Position numbers and translations under genes: made by a program
Source: Nemopilema nomurai
Taxonomy: Eukaryota > Cnidaria > Scyphozoa > Rhizostomeae > Rhizostomatidae
Assembly (NCBI GenBank): GCA_003864495.1
Contig: ML133474.1
Span: 1,032,550-1,096,549, forward strand
Direction: 5' to 3'
Length of the DNA: 64,000 bases
Shown: positions 12,934 to 23,300 of the stretch, piece by piece
Layout: the number at the start of each line of letters is the position of its first letter
Numbering within the stretch: position 1 is the stretch's first letter
Notes under the pieces: model-generated
Seen by the model: the letters and a program-made list of their open reading frames with translations, nothing else
Told to the model about the DNA's origin: nothing
Databases searched by the model: none

Positions 12934-13255
12934 GGCACGACAAAAAATTAAAGAATTCTCAGATGGGAGACTGCTAAGGCATTCAAAAAGTTAAATCCCA
13001 TGCACTCAACAGGAAATATGAAACACACACCACCCCTTATTAATTCAGAATCCATGTAGAAAATGTATTGTTTTGTTAATTATTTTGATTCTTCTAACAT
13101 CTTCGCGACCTACATTCACTTGTTCCTAGAGTAGTTTTATTTCAAAGAAGAACGAATAAAAAGTTAAGGAATTGCTAATGAGTTTTAAGTATTCAAACTT
13201 GATCACCACTTACAGAATTACCGTGCTGAGCCGAACTTGCTTATAACAAAAATGC
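12934..13255. repeat. Dispersed repeat, short internally deleted copy
   Basis: This is the sister copy of the repeat around 4086-5500. The left part (12934-13042) matches 4086-4203 and the right part (13068-13255) matches 5305-5500, with about 25 bp in place of about 1.1 kb. It has no coding capacity. It could be a non-autonomous derivative or an independent deletion. Confidence 0.55.
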
Positions 13256-13593
13256 GTGTATCATGACTAAATAAATTGAACTAAAGTACATGCTTAAATA
13301 CATGTCAATACGATCGAAGCGGATGTAATGAAGCTTCACGATGATGCATTGATGAGAGAGATGAATAATAGGAAGACAAATGATGGAACTGGATATGGGC
13401 GACGTGTATTGAATGATCGAGAAAGAAGAAAGTAGTGTAAAGTAGGCATAAATCAAAACAAGCAAATCACTACATTTACGAAGCTATAATTCTAACAAAC
13501 TAACATACCACTGGGTCTCTTATTACTAGAAGTTGCAATGCACTGCTTAAGTAACAAGATGCTCCATTACCTTGTTATTAAAAAATTCAAGCA

Positions 13594-14406
13594 GGGGGGG
13601 GGGGGGGGCGCAAATTTTGAATTTGCCAACTACTGTAGTGGCTCGGTAGTTAGTTGCGAACATAGCTCTGCTGTGTCCAGCTTACACCTAATGCTGACTT
13701 GATTGCTCGACGAGTGCATTTTCCACATTTGCCCCCTTTATAACTGTCAATTTATCATATTGTGTTCCTGATGAAATTGGTAAACCTTGAGAAAATTCTG
13801 GAATTCTGAAATTCTTGAGGAAATAATAATTTTGGCTGGCTTCAAGAAAAAGTTTAAAAAAAACTATTTGTTATTTTCAAAGAAACAGCTGTTTCAACAA
13901 CTTAATACACGGCCTTTCTGTTGCCTAATTTAAGTGAGCGAAGCAATTAGGCTTGGCTAAGTATCCTTCAAGATATATTGAAATTTTAGGGAAGCTCTCA
14001 AAACTCTACAACTGTAGTTATTATACCTGATAATATATGATTTATATAATGTGTAGGGCTTTCATCGGCCAACAGTTCGAAGAGTAACAACAGCTTCGCT
14101 TGCAAACGTTAAACACCTGATTGCAGGTAGGTATGCACAGAAGCCACGTTGCTGCAGGGGGGCACGTAGTTTAAAATCTTGACAACTTCTTGCCCCCCTG
14201 GCTAAGGAAACCTTGCAGTTTGTTTTTTAACATTTTGTTATTGATAACAGTAATTTCCTGTTTTTGACTCATATAGTAGTTGCTTTGTAACCTTTGTAGG
14301 CTTGATTTAGTCCAAATATATCTGTTTGTTACATATATTGTTTTTCTTGTTTTAAAGCCGGTTCCCCTCGGGTATAATTCTTGCTTGAATTTGCCCCCCC
14401 CCCCCC
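13594..14406. repeat. Candidate element bounded by inverted poly-G/poly-C tracts
   Basis: A G15 run (13594-13608) followed by 'cgcaaattttgaattt' and a C13 run (14394-14406) preceded by 'attcttgcttgaatttg' face each other, so both ends read G(n)-C-AAATT when read inward. An internal pair 'caggggggcac...cttgcccccctgg' lies at 14155-14201. No transposase frame lies between. This could be a MITE-like element or unrelated homopolymers. Confidence 0.3.
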
Positions 14407-15220
14407 TAGCCGACATCTACAGCTACGTGGTTGATGCACAACAGTCTAGAAAAGGGATGATCATTCCCAGCTTTCACACAATAACCAAGGCACAATGAGC
14501 CTGCATTTTACACGAAAATGTATCATTGAATGATAGATATTTTAATGACAATAGCATCTAAAATGACGGTCAAGTATCAATCAATTTATGGTGGGTGACA
14601 ATTGGAGGTTGTCAATAAGCGAGACCATTGTGAGGCAAATAGAGGAAGCAGTTAGCTAAATAGTCATTATTGAACATTTTTAGAGAGATGCTGGATGGGA
14701 GAAGGCCACCAAGCCCTCTTGTTTATCCACCCTTTAATTAGTTGAAACTCAAGTTATTAAAAGATTTAAAAAGGAACTATAAGTAATAACCCATTTTGTT
14801 GTGCATACTCTGATGCAGTCTGTTCTGATGTTTCTTTGAATAGTTTAGAAGTCATAAAGGTAGAAAACCATGATAAATTTTAACTGATAAGTAACAGATT
14901 GACTGAAGAAAATTCTTTTAAAGCGTGAATTTGAGCTTCCTCGAAGATGTCTGTGGGACTTGGAGAGCATCGCTTTATGAAGTAGATTCGGTGCATTATA
15001 TGGGCACTTGTGACTCTCTTCCTGATGAACGGGGGACCTTTCTCCGGCATCCTGAGCAACAACAGCAACCACAGATTGTCCAGCCGCAGAAGCCACGGGT
15101 AGAAGGCACTGTTTATTTTCGCGGGATGATGTTGATCGCTGAAAGTAGAAAGCTACATTTAGCACAGTGAGATACAGGCATAAAGGTGAAATTCGGTTAT
15201 TTATCAGTTTTGATGTGAGC
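14407..15220. other. Upstream region of the CxxC-module gene
   Basis: Non-coding as far as I can see; short plus-strand frames near 14925-15170 are not convincing. It should contain the promoter and 5' UTR of the gene starting at 15221. No TATA box stands out. GC content rises after about 14900. Confidence 0.4.
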
Positions 15221-17089
15221 ATGGCTGATTGTTACATTTGTGGATGTGAGAATGCCAAATGGGCTTTGAGTTCAACGCAAGACTCGATCGGCAGGCCATT
15301 CTTCCCTTTTCTTGAACACCACAAGGCCCCGTCAGATAAACACAAGAAAGAAGTCGATGACGAGTATCGTGTGTGCAACGTATGCTACTCGTTCCTTATT
15401 CAGCAGTGGAATACTTTCGAGGATAATGGCACGCCGTTAGCGAAAAGGTTGTATTGGTTAAAGCACCCGACGGCACAACAAGACCAGCTTTTGGGGTCGG
15501 ATAGTTTGTTCTTTGACTCCCAAAGTAACCTTTCAGAAGATGAAAAGCAGATATTCTACGAGGAAAGAATGGGGTCCAGTTCTACGGATAACGTTGAATC
15601 ATACCGAAACGGCAATAGCGAATGCGATCTCGCAGAGTCAATGTGCAGTGAAGTGGCTTTCAAGGGCGTAGAGAAACAGGCCGAAACAGCAAGTGAGGAA
15701 AGTATTACGAGGGATGACAAGAAGCTTTGCCTCCTCTGTGGCAGTGTAACAGCTTTGCAAGCAATGAAGCCAGTTCACACAAAACCACAGTTGAAGAAAG
15801 ACACCCCCTTCTTCCCATCACTCGTAGCTTTTCGCAAAGATTTAAGTGATAAATTAGATACACAAGGCCGCATCATGTCTTGTGAAGAGTGTTTTGAAAC
15901 GTTGTTTTTGCAATGGGATATGCACACACAGAAGGGAACTCCACTATCAGAACGAAGATACGTCTTTGGAAGAGGCAAATCTAAGCCATTTGTTTGCTTT
16001 ATTTGCGGAAGGTACGATAGTACTGAGGCAACACTACTGAAATGCAAAGTTTCTTCGGAAGGTGAGCCGTTTTTCCCATTTTTGAAGAATTTGAAAAAGC
16101 CTCCAGGTGCAGAATCAATCACTGAAGGAAACTGTGTTAAGTGCTGTAACAAATGTGCCAGTGTCCTTTACAGCCAATGGTATGATTATTATGATGAAGG
16201 CGTACCTGTTTGTGATCAGCTTTACTCTGTTGTTGGTAAAATGAAGAACTTTAAAAGCCCCTTAAATCTGATACATGCACCATTACCAGATAAGCAACAG
16301 GTAGTTTGCATAATTTGTCATCGCCGGGAGATCAGAAAAGAGATGAAGGAAGTATACTCAAACCCCTTTGCCAATGTGGATTTGAGCTTTCTTGAAAACG
16401 TAGAGAAAGTTTCAGGGTCATATTTTGCAAAGAATCTTGGGCAATCATTAGTTTGCCAGAGCTGCTATAGAAATATTACATACCAGTGGGACAGATTTGA
16501 TAAAAGAGATGTTCCATTTCATTTACGTGAGTACAGTCTGCAAAGATATGAAGGTGGTACCATTGATAATGCTGGTCAACATGGTATCAATAATGTCAAG
16601 TGTGAAATTTGTCACACTGTTGTTAATTTAGCCCATACACAGGAGCTTGACATTGTACCACATCACCAAGGAGATGCAAACCATCCATTTTTTCCATGCT
16701 TGGCAAAAGTAAAGGATAGTTTGCTTAGTGGAGAGCCAAAAGTAACAGCTTGTGGAGTTTGCAGTCAAAACCTGTTGCTACAGTGGCATCACTATGAAAA
16801 AAAGTCAAGACCAGAGGATGATAGATGGAAGAGAAATTATAAGCCACATCATTTTGTGTGCTTCATTTGTGGTAGTGCAGCACATTTTTCCAATGTAACA
16901 TTGCAAGAAGAAAAGCTGTTTAGATCTTCATACTACAAGAAACCGTTACTGGCTGTGGAAATAAACGGGATTGTTGTGGTCTGTTTACAATGCAAAGATT
17001 TGTCTGAGAAACAAGAGAGAGTCTTGGCTGGCTCACCTTGTGTAGCATCTGCAGATAACAACAAAAAAGAGGTGTGTGTGATTTTCTAG
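15221..17089 (+). CDS. Six-module Cys-x2-Cys (probable zinc-binding) protein, single exon
   Basis: The frame opens at 15167, but the Met at 15221 (A at -3, G at +4) directly precedes the first module and gives 622 residues. Six modules of 75-100 residues repeat one pattern: C-x2-C, then a PFFPFL-like block, then C-x2-C followed by a Gln-Trp block and often a TPL-R-Y end. Examples are CYICG...PFFPFLEHH...CNVCYSFLIQQW, LCLLCG...PFFPSL...CEECFETLFLQW and CFICG...PFFPFLKN...CNKCASVLYSQW; modules 4-6 diverge and the last lacks the QW block. Four cysteines per module suggest one zinc ion each, which is an inference. An acidic, Ser-rich linker separates modules 1 and 2. No signal peptide or membrane segment, so probably intracellular. 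I cannot name the family. The C-terminus reads CVIF, a CaaX-like end. Alternatively the frame splices out at the AAAGAG|GTGTGT site near 17070. Confidence 0.75.
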   Translation: MADCYICGCENAKWALSSTQDSIGRPFFPFLEHHKAPSDKHKKEVDDEYRVCNVCYSFLIQQWNTFEDNGTPLAKRLYWLKHPTAQQDQLLGSDSLFFDSQSNLSEDEKQIFYEERMGSSSTDNVESYRNGNSECDLAESMCSEVAFKGVEKQAETASEESITRDDKKLCLLCGSVTALQAMKPVHTKPQLKKDTPFFPSLVAFRKDLSDKLDTQGRIMSCEECFETLFLQWDMHTQKGTPLSERRYVFGRGKSKPFVCFICGRYDSTEATLLKCKVSSEGEPFFPFLKNLKKPPGAESITEGNCVKCCNKCASVLYSQWYDYYDEGVPVCDQLYSVVGKMKNFKSPLNLIHAPLPDKQQVVCIICHRREIRKEMKEVYSNPFANVDLSFLENVEKVSGSYFAKNLGQSLVCQSCYRNITYQWDRFDKRDVPFHLREYSLQRYEGGTIDNAGQHGINNVKCEICHTVVNLAHTQELDIVPHHQGDANHPFFPCLAKVKDSLLSGEPKVTACGVCSQNLLLQWHHYEKKSRPEDDRWKRNYKPHHFVCFICGSAAHFSNVTLQEEKLFRSSYYKKPLLAVEINGIVVVCLQCKDLSEKQERVLAGSPCVASADNNKKEVCVIF

Positions 17090-17327
17090 TTCTCCTTGTA
17101 CGACAGTAAACTATCCAATGTCATTCAAATTACATGTTTTGCAGAAGTTGTAGGGTGTTTTTCAATTTGAATTGGTTGCTTACTAGTCACTGGAAATATT
17201 TGTGGCTTATAAACTTTGAGAAACAGAGGAGCCGTGTTACATTTTATAAGCATTTTTTAAATTCACAAAATCTATGGCTCTCTAGAGCTTAATAACATGG
17301 ATATTTACCTCATATTTGGAAGAGAAG

Positions 17328-17333
17328 AATAAA
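17328..17333 (+). terminator. Poly(A) signal AATAAA for the CxxC-module gene
   Basis: Canonical AATAAA 239 bp after the stop codon, followed within 20 bp by a GT-rich tract (ttcatgtgtgtttaggtg), the usual downstream element. It supports the gene ending as a single coding exon. Confidence 0.6.
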
Positions 17334-20300
17334 AACTTGGTTTATTCATGTGTGTTTAGGTGCAATCAAGACTTTTTGAGATATTAATAAAATGATATAG
17401 AAAGGTTGTGTCAAGGCAATTTGACATATCATAGCACTAAAAGCAGCAACATCATCAATAAAAGTGATGCTCATTAGCTAGGTTGTTTTTAGTTAGTGTG
17501 GTCTATAGGCCCTTGCTAAGGTTATAAAAACAACCATTCCAATTCTAAACTACTTTATATGGTGCAAACAACAAGCATGTTTGGTTGTCTAACAAGCATA
17601 TTCAAGTAGCAATATGCAAAAAGTGTGTATTTTAATTTACTTCTTTTAGGTTATTAGGAATTCACTTTTAGTCAGAGTTCTTGCTGTGTGTAGTGAATTT
17701 TCATGTAGCTTATATTTGTATCCACCCTTCTTGCTCTCACGACATGTGAGCAGGTGCTTCCAAATCACTTGAAAATGTTCTTCTTACGACATACTTATCA
17801 GACAAATATTTAAACTGTTGTACTGATCAACACCTAGTGTTTTACACTGAAATCTTGGTGTCCCACAACACAGAAAGAGAAACTGTTGTTGCTGCTCTAG
17901 GCTGAAGTTGCTGTTAGATCATCAAATTTTGTGGGAAGAGCTCTTTATTGACTCTACATCATCAAAAAGGTTTTTCACTTTTAGGCCATATTTGCATAAT
18001 CCCTATCATCTGCCCTTGCAAGGCACCACCTGCCCAACAAGCAATTGTTGATCTTTTCAAATCTTAATGAAAAGAAGCCACCAGTAATATGCCATGTTTC
18101 CAAGCAAAGCTGTATTTGTTTATTACACTCACTTTTGCAAACCAGTGATAAATTATTTGTAGCCTAATCAGTGTTCATTATGACTGGAAATCAACTCTCA
18201 CTATTAGAAACACTTTACCAGTACTTCTATTCTCAATTGATTAGCCAGCTAGCATTTGCAGCAATACACCATTTCAGTACCATTTAGCAAGTGGGCTACT
18301 TTACCTTAACAAATTTCCTGTTCATTTTTTATTAACAATCGCTGAAATGTGAAATGCATTTATTGGGTCCTCACAGGTAATTGCGTTTATCTTTATGAAA
18401 TTGGTTGTGAGATCTTTGCACACTAAGCAACCAGATAAAGCTGCTCTTCACTTCACATTTGGGATGATGATGCTTTCTTAATTTGGATCTACCTTCCTTG
18501 ATCACAAAGATATCCATACACAGTTTTTAATCCAGTACATTTTGTTTTGATTACAACTCATATTGATCTTTGCTAATAAACTGGGCTGATCTATTTTGAT
18601 CTGAATTAGTTTGGTATATTTCAATTGGTCTCTACACCAAAAGTTCTTATGAACCAACTGCCTAATTTTCTTTGTAACGCATTTGTTTTCCCACTTTCAT
18701 TTGACTAATGCTAACAAAATTGATGATGTGTCAATTTTTCTTGTAATACAAAGTGATTTGCAGATAAAGACGTCATAGCTGAATATATCTTTAATTAAAA
18801 CTGCAACCCATTGGCGAGAAGGTCGTAGGCGGCTTCTCGATACCAAGAGGTCTTTTAATATCGATGTTTTTGAGGCTGCCTACACAAAGGCTTTTCAGAC
18901 TAGGGCGCACTTCTACCAGGTGAGAGAACTATGGTAGTGGATTGGTCAAAGCCACTGCGTCTATTGTACTTGGTCTGTTCTATTGTCTCTACATTTCGGA
19001 GCTACAGATCGTATTGTATTTCGCTTTTTGTGCTTTGTAAGTTTTCCGAGATCTGTGGTTACTATTTGCTTCAGTTTTTTCGTTCCCCTGAAAAACATTC
19101 GCAGTCTTGATAAGCTCAGTGAGTTGAAATTCTACATCTATTCGCGTGTCTGATGCGAGAGAGTAAAAACTCGCGTGAAACTTGCGAATTTTCGATCAAC
19201 CGAGTGGATATCCTTCACTTTACCTCCTTGATCATTTTTTGATCCAGTTATCTCATCGTATTTATTTAACTTGTATCTAAAATGTTTTATGCTATTGTTT
19301 TTATCCTTTTATTGATTGTGGACATAAATTCCTGGTTTTCTGTGACTTGATTCGGTGATGGTTTTTGACTCTGTGCGTCCAAGATCTGTTCTTCTCTTTC
19401 ATACGCTCTAAGCAATGCATTGTAAGGAAAAGCTTGGCCTTGGAAGAGAGGTAGAGATTATTGAGAGGATGTACTTTAGAATGAAAGGCGTGGAGCAGTT
19501 AAGTGACTCCACTTTGAGCATGGGATTAAAGTCGTGGCCGAGTAACTCAGCTGGTGGACCGCTTGACCTTGAGGTCATAGTTCAAGTTTTGCTTTGGTTT
19601 AGCCACGTGGTAACATTTTTCCTTGTGAATCTTCCTTGGTTTTGTTTCCATTCAACAAGTATGCCTTGTAAAGAAATTCAAGCAGGCTGTGGTGTCTTTT
19701 GTCCCTATGTCAAGTTGAAAAGAGAGAGACAATGATTCGTAAACTATATACGTAACATCTTGATAAGATAGACGCGAAAACGTTAAGTTTGAGCGTACGA
19801 TACGGAACGTGTGATACGAATGAGAGTGGATACAACGAATACAAAAGAATATTTTCTTGTGAGAAAGAAAAGTTTGTGAGTCATGTTCGGGCCTAGACTC
19901 CAGTACTTGACACCCTAGTTGATAAGCCATATCACTGTCGCAGCAAACTGAATTGTGTTTAACATATTCTTAGTCTGTTTAAGGTCTAAGTTTGAATTAA
20001 TTGCGGCGCAGATACCCGTGGTCTGAAACCAGACGTTAAATTTTTCACTCAACCTTGGAAGAAATTCGGGTTGCTTTAAAACACCCATTAAATGCCACAG
20101 CGAATGGATCATATGCGTCGTAATGTCATCTCTGTGCATTCAAATCTAGCCATCTAGTACTGAGTCCAGATTTTGGCATATTTTCACCGATTTTAAATAT
20201 TTGCGCATTCTCTGGCGCGATAAACGTAGCGCATTACAATAGCTAAAAATGGCTACCTTCCTGAAAGAGCTGACCCCCAAAATGATAAGTTGATGCTTCA

Positions 20301-23300
20301 GAAAGTAGAGGGAAGGACAAAAACAGTACATGTTTTTTCGCTCTTGAGTTTCCAACAATTTGACGTCCATCCGATCTCCGTTACATGGGGAGATGGCACT
20401 TTGAGAAATCGCTTTGTTAGTTGGGTGCGCCACTGAAGAAGGCACGGGAAACATCTTGTGAAGACTAGGCCTAACGTGATGGTACCGCATCCAAGCAACG
20501 AAGATGCCCAAGATCCTTAAAAGAGGCTTAGCTAGCAACGAGGTTGTGAGTTGGCTATACACACTAATCTCTAAATGGAGACTGGAGCGAGCATTTGTTG
20601 GAGCCTGCCGTAAATGAGCTGAAAATGAAAGTAAATAAAGGAAAGAAAATACCTATGTGTCAACCTGTCTAGTGTTAAAATCTTCAATAGTAAACTATCT
20701 AGTCAGAATCATCAGCAACTTCGCAGCATCCTTTTCCCTATAAACTCATAGATATGGCATTTTCTTAGAGCGATAATTGCACGATACAAGGCATACACGG
20801 CAAATTTTTGGGTATACCAAGATAACATCCATCGGACATTGTGGGCTTCAAAACATTTGGTCAAGAGAATAGATAGTAGCTCGCTGCAGTCCTTTTCAGC
20901 GATCAGTGCCTATGCATGCATTCCAGCCTACAGCAGAGCTCGCGCGTGTGCACTATGTTCAGTGTTATTTATTGTGCAATTTGAGCACTTTGTTCAGTTG
21001 TGAGATACAGTTCTATTTAGAAAGGCCTGCGAGACGAGCGAGCAATTTCGGCACAGCTTACCAAAGGAATCTTCAAAGCAGTTCACCACGTGACCTTAAC
21101 ACAAGGCCATCTACGACTAAGAATCGTCGATTCAGCTCAGCAGAACCGAATGGGATGTTTAGCTGTGAGCCTTTTCTGATTAACAGTCCGATTGTGTTGC
21201 TGCACTGCAAACTGTGAAAGTGCGAGTCACGTGTAGTTTGCTCTTTGGCCGTCGCTCTTGAATAGAAATTGCTTTCGAAACTGTTTGAATGTAAACGAAG
21301 ATCATCCTGTTGGCTGATTTTACTATGCTTGCCACAATAACCGCTTGAAAACATACCTGCTACGTACCTTTTGTCAGAGAATGCCCGTTAAAGAGATTGC
21401 GTAGTAATCAATTTTCAAGCGGAACAGCTAAACACATGCTTACTGTGAGCAATCTTTCCTAACTATTGCGCTCACAACCGGCCGTTTTCTTCCAAAACGT
21501 TTGCCGCATTTGTGCAGAAACTGTGAGCTGCCTTCCGAGAACAAGTCACAGAGGAGCGCAATCTGAACAGCATTGTCTGCCGGACGAATGATGTCTGCGT
21601 AAATTCCTTTGAGAGCCTAACGATACTATCTCTACGTCCATTTATGTTGCCGTCTATTAAAAGCTATGCTCTGTTCCCACTCAAAATTATGTTTGGCTAA
21701 ATGCTACACAAGCGATATAAAACATTGTCTCCTTAAGAATGCTAATGTTTGAAGGGTGAAGGAACGGTCAAAGTCTCACATGGCCATTTGAACATAGGCG
21801 TTGGTGGCCCAAACTATTTCTTAATGCTCCTACTGAAAAGGCTTCAGCTGAAAACTTGAAACTAATGAAGGCAGCACCAAATTTTAAGCTGGTACCAGCC
21901 TTTGTGTCGTTTTTACAGAGGTAGTGAGTTGTCTGCTGTACCACAATTGTTTTGGTGACATGTACCAAAGCGTTTCAAACTACATTTTTGTGACAAACAA
22001 GCTCCACCTGTAGACGTTTCTTCAGGTTACAGGCTTTCCGGTATGATGAACTCTTTTGATGCAAGTTTTTGCTATGTTTCCTGTTTAAAACTGCCCCATT
22101 CCATCCTGCACTTTTGGGTTCCAATCTTGTACATCTTTGTATTATCTTTCGAGCATGGTCTTGCTTTACACACCACTCTACTTTTGGGTACATTTCTCTG
22201 TTGTCATCTGTTTCTAACTCCATTTGCTTTTGTATTTCAAGCGTAATCGATTATTCATGTTCTGGTACACAGATCCCTTTGCAAATGCTGATGGGATGGG
22301 GCATTCTTCTTGCACAAGAGGAGAAAATTTCCTACTTTTGAAACTATTGAAACCCTCATAGGGGGACATTGCTGAAAAGAATACAGTAAAAAGCAAGACA
22401 AAAACACAGAACTCTTACAAGAGATGTTGTATTCGCATGATATTACACCAAACTCAACAACATCCATCCACGCTGTGGGTCATTCGATTTCAGACAAGTT
22501 AGGCCCTTTACTTTTGATCGACACCCTTTCTTCATGGTACTTCGCTGGAGTATTGGTAAATGTCACGTTATGAATAAAGCTCACATGACGTTTTTCTAGT
22601 CTGTTATGTGTAATCACTTGCGAACGCATCTGCTCTTCCTGGAAGAAGTTATTTTCTGGACTACAACTAGCACCCCCTCCTTCTCACGACGGTATCCATT
22701 TTGTAGCAGTGGCTCGTCACAACCACGCTCAGGTGACGCAACGTGCCTTCACAGCTACATCCCGCGCACATGCTGCGTTGTTCGCCCCCCCACTGACCAT
22801 GAAAGGAGCTGTGGGCACGCTCGCCCCGGCCTCTCTTGTCCAGGATATTTACAGTTATAACTAATTAATTTGCGCATTATAAAAATTCACAGTTTACAAT
22901 TTATGGGGAATGCTGTCCATCGACTGTTTATTGCGATATCAATGAAGCAAGTAAGAGCCAGCTGCAGCCATTCCGGTTTCATCAAAGAGAGTCCCGTTAA
23001 AGCCTCTTGACCATAATCTTTTGTTCAACAATGACCTTGGTTCGAATGATAATTGTCTTTGTTACACGAACAATGCCAGCGTTCGAATAGGCAGGTGGCT
23101 TGGCCTTATGTGGCACATGTACACATTATTACTAGATTAATAGCCCATCAGCTCAGACATAAGCACGTCGCATTGTTTAGCCTATCACCTGCAAAATTTC
23201 CTCGGGTAGCTTGTTGTTTGATAAGTAAAGTAGGATTGCTCTTGCCGTACTCGCCTGCTGTTTGTTTTATTTTCAAAGAATTTCATCACTTCGATCGACT

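Noticed and set aside
19415..19735. 106-codon plus-strand frame with a hydrophobic segment
   Set aside because: It overlaps the tRNA-like A and B boxes of the SINE-like sequence, and the hydrophobic stretch is T-rich chance translation.
22606..22860. Cys/Arg/Ser-rich frame resembling a secreted toxin-like peptide
   Set aside because: No signal peptide, no regular Cys spacing and no splice context.
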